Shown here in pieces: positions 35,106 through 38,064 of a DNA stretch of 38,064 nucleotides. Position 1 is the stretch's first letter. The number at the start of each line of letters is the position of its first letter. Location of the stretch: NCBI GenBank assembly GCA_017962315.1, contig JAGCVN010000041.1:1-38064 (forward strand). The letters run 5' to 3'. This stretch comes from Kiritimatiellia bacterium. GTDB taxonomy: Bacteria; Verrucomicrobiota; Kiritimatiellia; RFP12; UBA1067. Both the position numbers and the translations under genes were made by a program. The notes beneath the pieces are model-generated. The model searched no databases, was not told the origin of the DNA, and saw only the letters and a list, made by a program, of their open reading frames with translations.

Positions 35106-36845
35106 TCAGTGCGGCTTCCCCTTGATGACGATACGGCCTGATCCGTTTGGGTTCTCATAGTCCATCGGGTAATTGGCAAACGCGCGCAACGGGGAAGTCG
35201 CCGTGGTGATTGTGGGCATCCCGGTCGAATCGATCCGGAACGACCGGGCGTATTCGGAGAGGACGAGGTAGTCCATCGCCAGACCGTTCTCGATCTTTTT
35301 CGCGCTGCGGAACATGGCGAAGCCGTCGCCCCCCTCCACCAACGTGAAGGCGTTGCCCGCCACGCGGTAGACGGCATTCAAGTCCAGCGGAACAAACGAA
35401 CCGGCCTTTGGATTGTACACCCGGACGTCTTTTACGCGGTAGACGCCGTTCGATGGTCCCGACATCCAGGAGCCTGTGGCATCCACGCGAATACTGGACT
35501 TGACGGCGGCGTCAACCGTGTAGGTGAGTCCCGCGACATGGAGGAACCCGCCGAACTCGCCGGCGCCGACCGCCTGGGCACCGAATTCGAGCGCGTCGAG
35601 AATCTGCCGCCCGTTCGCTTCCACGATGCCGATATCGCCACCGAACGGCTGGACGGTGCGGAGCGCCTTTAACGTGACGGAACCTTCCGGAATATCGGCG
35701 CGCACGTTGCCTCCATTCATCATCGCCAGGTCGCAGGAACGCCCCTCTCGCACATTCGCATACCAAAGGACGGCGTCCGCGGCAAAATCACCGGCGGAAC
35801 AGCTTTCCTTTCGGGCCATCCGTTCGTTCGTACCGGGGCGGTAGGAACAGAGGGCGGTCGGCGCCGAGGCGATCTTCACGCCGAGTTGCTGTTCGACGGC
35901 GTCGGCAAGGGTCTTCTCCAGCCGTTCGACCTTCGCGTCCTTCTCCCCTCTCGTGTAGATGGTTCCGGCCATGACGCACTTTCCTTCTTCCAACGCCAGA
36001 CATCCCAGAAGTCCGAGGTAACTTCCGCTCTGAGTGAGGATCACGTCCTGCCCGGCTGCGTTACGCACGCGCGACCCCGTGTACTCCGAATGGGAGTGTC
36101 CGTCGATGAGCGCCACGAAGTTGGTTGTGTGCGCGATCACGTCGGTGGACATATAGCCCGCACAGTCGGGCGAGATCCCCAGATGCCCCAGCACGATCGT
36201 GTAGTCTGCGTGCGCCGCCGCCTCGTTCACGGCGTCTTGTACGGCGGCGTACAACGCCTCGCCTCGTTCCCCTGCGATGAAGTCGTACGCCCGCCATTTG
36301 CCCGTGGGGTCGAGGAAGGTCGTCGGTTTGGCGGAGACGAGCGAGGTGGGCGTGGTCACACCGACAAACGCGACTCGGACCGTTCCGCTCGTCACCACCG
36401 TGTAGGCGGGAAAGACCAGTCTGCCCGGGTCATCGGGAGAGTTCCGGTGGATGAAGTTGCAGCTGACCGTGCGGAACGCAGCCCTTTCCGCATTCGCGAA
36501 CATGGCCGCGATACCGTAGTCAAACTCATGGTTACCAAGCGTGGCCACTTTGTAGCCGGCGGCATTCATGATATCGATCGCGCTGCGCCCGGCGTCGAAC
36601 CCGCCTAGCGCCGTTCCCTGCACGTAGTCCCCCGCGTCCACGAGGATCACGTTCTCCCCCGCCGCTTCAAGGCGGGCCTTCTCCGCTGCGATTTCGGAAA
36701 ACGCAACGCGCCCGTCATCGATGTGGGTGTGCGTATCGTTGGTGTGTAGCACGATAACCCGCGCTGATGCGGCAAAGCCGGGCGTTGCCGCTTGGATCGC
36801 GGTCAGAACCATCCCGAAAGACAACATGAGATTCAACAGCTTCAT
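35106..36845 (-). CDS. secreted 5'-nucleotidase / UshA-like phosphoesterase
   Basis: ATG at 36845 gives a clear signal peptide (MKLLNLMLSFGMVLTAIQAA, cleavage before about residue 26). The 579 residues carry the calcineurin-like domain: VLHTNDTHTHIDDG (DxH), VILVDAGDYVQGT (GD), ATLGNHEFDYG (GNHE), VLGHLGIS and ALIDGHSHSEYTG (GHxH type). The C-terminal 5'-nucleotidase domain has NGGNVRADIPEGSVT and a substrate-ring segment YRVAGNAFTLVEGGDGFAMF. It should remove phosphate from extracellular nucleotides or related esters. Its stop lies only seven bases from the stop of the giant gene on the other strand, with no terminator between them. Confidence 0.9.
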   Translation of the reverse strand: MKLLNLMLSFGMVLTAIQAATPGFAASARVIVLHTNDTHTHIDDGRVAFSEIAAEKARLEAAGENVILVDAGDYVQGTALGGFDAGRSAIDIMNAAGYKVATLGNHEFDYGIAAMFANAERAAFRTVSCNFIHRNSPDDPGRLVFPAYTVVTSGTVRVAFVGVTTPTSLVSAKPTTFLDPTGKWRAYDFIAGERGEALYAAVQDAVNEAAAHADYTIVLGHLGISPDCAGYMSTDVIAHTTNFVALIDGHSHSEYTGSRVRNAAGQDVILTQSGSYLGLLGCLALEEGKCVMAGTIYTRGEKDAKVERLEKTLADAVEQQLGVKIASAPTALCSYRPGTNERMARKESCSAGDFAADAVLWYANVREGRSCDLAMMNGGNVRADIPEGSVTLKALRTVQPFGGDIGIVEANGRQILDALEFGAQAVGAGEFGGFLHVAGLTYTVDAAVKSSIRVDATGSWMSGPSNGVYRVKDVRVYNPKAGSFVPLDLNAVYRVAGNAFTLVEGGDGFAMFRSAKKIENGLAMDYLVLSEYARSFRIDSTGMPTITTATSPLRAFANYPMDYENPNGSGRIVIKGKPH

Positions 36846-36885
36846 CCTGTCACCATCCTTCCTTTTCCTCCCATCATGCCAGATA

Positions 36886-37092
36886 TTCACGTCATTTGGC
36901 AAGAAGGCGTAACGGCGCGAATGTAATGGTTTGGGTTTGATTTGAGATTGATTGGCGCATGATAAGGGATGAATCGCTTGGAAATCACGGGGGATTCGCA
37001 AGGGAATCCAATAGGGAATTCCGTAGGAGAAAGATTCCTACTGTGCCTGTCACTCTGTGATGCATACAGTAGAGGTCCTGGCGAAAAAATGG
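36886..37092. other. intergenic region with tandem hairpins
   Basis: This 207-base gap contains repeated GGGAATTCC-like words and two small hairpins: GGATTC/GAATCC (36992-37009, 6-base loop) and GTAGGA/TCCTAC (37023-37041). No open frame or T-run terminator is seen. It lies between the 3' end of the gene at 37093 and the 5' side of the nucleotidase gene, all on the minus strand. Confidence 0.4.
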
Positions 37093-37566
37093 TTATGGCC
37101 CCACCACCTCGGTGACGACGTTTGTCCTGGACGCAGCCTCGCGCTCCGCCAATATCTGCGCCACGATCCCCGGCACGGCGTTCGTGAGCCTCGCAAACTC
37201 CGCCTCGCGCCGCGCAGCCTCCCGCGCCGCAGCTTCGGCCTCTCTCTCCATCTGGGACTTCGGGCGAGTCCAGGCGTTCGTCCAGGCGAAGCCGTCGGCG
37301 TACTGCCATACCTGTATGCAGAGATTCGTGTCCAGCCGCGGCGCGCCGACGCGCTTCCCGTGCCAGCGCTCGCGCCCGGCGGTGGTCTCCATGTCGCGCC
37401 AGTACATGCGGTTGACGAGCCCCAGCGCGGTCTGCAGTTCGGCCTGCGTCCAGGTGTTCGTGGTGCCGTCGGCGCGGATGGTCTGCGCGACAACAGGCGC
37501 GTCGGCCTGTCCGTCGATTGACACAATCGCGATGGCAATTATTGCGATGATTGCAAGCTTCTTCAT
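37093..37566 (-). CDS. small secreted protein of unknown function (157 aa)
   Basis: ATG at 37566 overlaps the upstream stop by four bases (ATGA), so translation is coupled. Residues 1-19 form a signal peptide (MKKLAIIAIIAIAIVSIDG). The mature part has ADGTTNTWTQAELQTALGLV and NRMYWRDMETTAGRERWHGK, then a charged alpha-helical stretch (about 105-135, rich in E, A, R, K) and a short tail LAEREAASRTNVVTEVVGP. The helix suggests a coiled coil. No family is recognised. It pairs with an upstream envelope protein of similar Asn/Thr/Ala/Val-rich style, perhaps part of a larger locus extending past the window's right edge. Confidence 0.65.
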   Translation of the reverse strand: MKKLAIIAIIAIAIVSIDGQADAPVVAQTIRADGTTNTWTQAELQTALGLVNRMYWRDMETTAGRERWHGKRVGAPRLDTNLCIQVWQYADGFAWTNAWTRPKSQMEREAEAAAREAARREAEFARLTNAVPGIVAQILAEREAASRTNVVTEVVGP

Positions 37567-38064
37567 TTTTGCACCTCTGTGAGTTTCGTTCGCGGAATTA
37601 CGGCGCGGACGCCGTTGGTGGCGTCCGATCCGCCCAGGACGGCGACCGCCGGCGTCTGGAAAAGGTAATTTGTCACGGCCGGCGTGGCGGGGCGCCAGTC
37701 GAGGGCGACGTACACGTTGTGGTTGGTGGCGTTCGGGAGCGCCCAGTCGGCTGGCAGGTCGGCGTAGGTGCGGCGCGGCGGGAGCTCCACCCAGTCCGCC
37801 GCGTTCGTCTGCGCCAGCTCGCGGGCGAAGACCAGCACGGGCGTGGTGTCGGGTATCACGGGCGAGACCTTCAGCGCCGCCACGTGCACGACGTCGTTGG
37901 TGAGGTAGGAACCCGCGTCGGAGAGGTATTGGTCGTAGCCGACGCGCCCCACATGCTTCGCGCCCGCATACAGCAGGAACCAGGCGGCGGTCAGCGCTAC
38001 GGCGAGACGGTCCGCGCGGCGGGCGCGCCGCCGCACCGCCCTGCGCGCCCCGGGCAACACCGCC
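37563..38064 (-). CDS. membrane-anchored hypothetical protein, 5' end beyond the window
   Basis: The frame is open to the right edge; the first visible start (GTG 38060) is not decisive, so the gene is treated as partial. A strongly basic N-terminal piece (ARRAVRRRARRADRL) precedes a membrane helix (AVALTAAWFLLYAGAK). It fits an inner-membrane protein with the rest outside: GYDQYLSDAGSYLTNDVVHV, VFARELAQTNAADWVELPPR, NVYVALDWRPATPAVTNYLF and IPRTKLTEVQK. No family is recognised. Four-base overlap with the next gene implies joint expression. Confidence 0.6.
   Translation of the reverse strand, partial: AVLPGARRAVRRRARRADRLAVALTAAWFLLYAGAKHVGRVGYDQYLSDAGSYLTNDVVHVAALKVSPVIPDTTPVLVFARELAQTNAADWVELPPRRTYADLPADWALPNATNHNVYVALDWRPATPAVTNYLFQTPAVAVLGGSDATNGVRAVIPRTKLTEVQK

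Overview
The window looks like part of the chromosome of an uncultured, moderately GC-rich, Gram-negative bacterium of the PVC group, most likely a gut or rumen Kiritimatiellota (Kiritimatiellae) or a close relative. This is inferred from gene content, not proven. The clues are secreted catabolic proteins with Tat-type lipoprotein signals, a DUF1080 protein, a GH109-like Gfo/Idh/MocA oxidoreductase, a giant discoidin/HzsA-like/di-haem/SUMF1 chimera, a Fibrobacter-type paralogous (FISUMP) domain, and a Hanks kinase coupled to an ECF sigma factor. Most recognisable promoters have a TGn extended -10 element.

Layout. (1) 1-1320, minus strand: a cluster of very small genes. It contains a 40-residue, three-cysteine peptide (231-353) with a perfect ribosome binding site that looks like a RiPP precursor, two small unknown proteins, a 21-bp hairpin repeat placed in both gene gaps, and a palindromic operator at the promoter. 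(2) 1364-4024, minus: a kinase / ECF sigma / secreted FISUMP protein cassette. The first two genes overlap by 4 bp, and the third carries an in-frame TAG. (3) 4060-6876, minus: a secreted alpha-galactosidase-like enzyme fused to a glycerophosphodiesterase-like domain. (4) 7042-7216: tRNA-Lys and tRNA-Pro with promoter and terminator. (5) 7300-12830: an island of mobile and decayed DNA next to tRNA-Pro. It holds a partial copy of the tRNA 3' end with short inverted repeats, an intact IS1182-type element (7704-9379), a truncated AT-rich gene, the N-terminal scrap of an M.EcoRI-type methyltransferase, a badly decayed MmeI-like methyltransferase (three ambers, two frameshifts), and an IS4-family remnant that cuts off its end.

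(6) 12976-14628, plus: a Tat lipoprotein nitroreductase and a secreted flavin-binding/SnoaL-like fusion. (7) 14629-15832: about 1.2 kb with only scraps of coding sequence. (8) 15871-18503, plus: an unknown protein, then a LolC/LolD-type ABC transporter, starting from a near-consensus promoter that would give an almost leaderless mRNA. A run of nine G sits just before the permease start codon. (9) 18591-19766, plus: a secreted DUF1080 protein. (10) 30904 down to 19994, minus: a long co-directional run of housekeeping and catabolic genes: RlaP-type nucleotidyltransferase, DUF1294 protein, Mfd, Tat metallophosphoesterase, RlmI-type methyltransferase, MiaA, RadC, GH109-like oxidoreductase and a GT2 glycosyltransferase. 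(11) 31142-35098, plus: the giant chimeric secreted protein. (12) 36845-35106, minus: a 5'-nucleotidase-like enzyme. (13) 37093 to the right edge, minus: two coupled envelope or secreted proteins of unknown function.

The best candidates for something new are the small-peptide cluster at the left edge, the kinase/sigma/FISUMP cassette and the two unusual secreted fusions. The evidence is reading of sequence only; no database search was possible.
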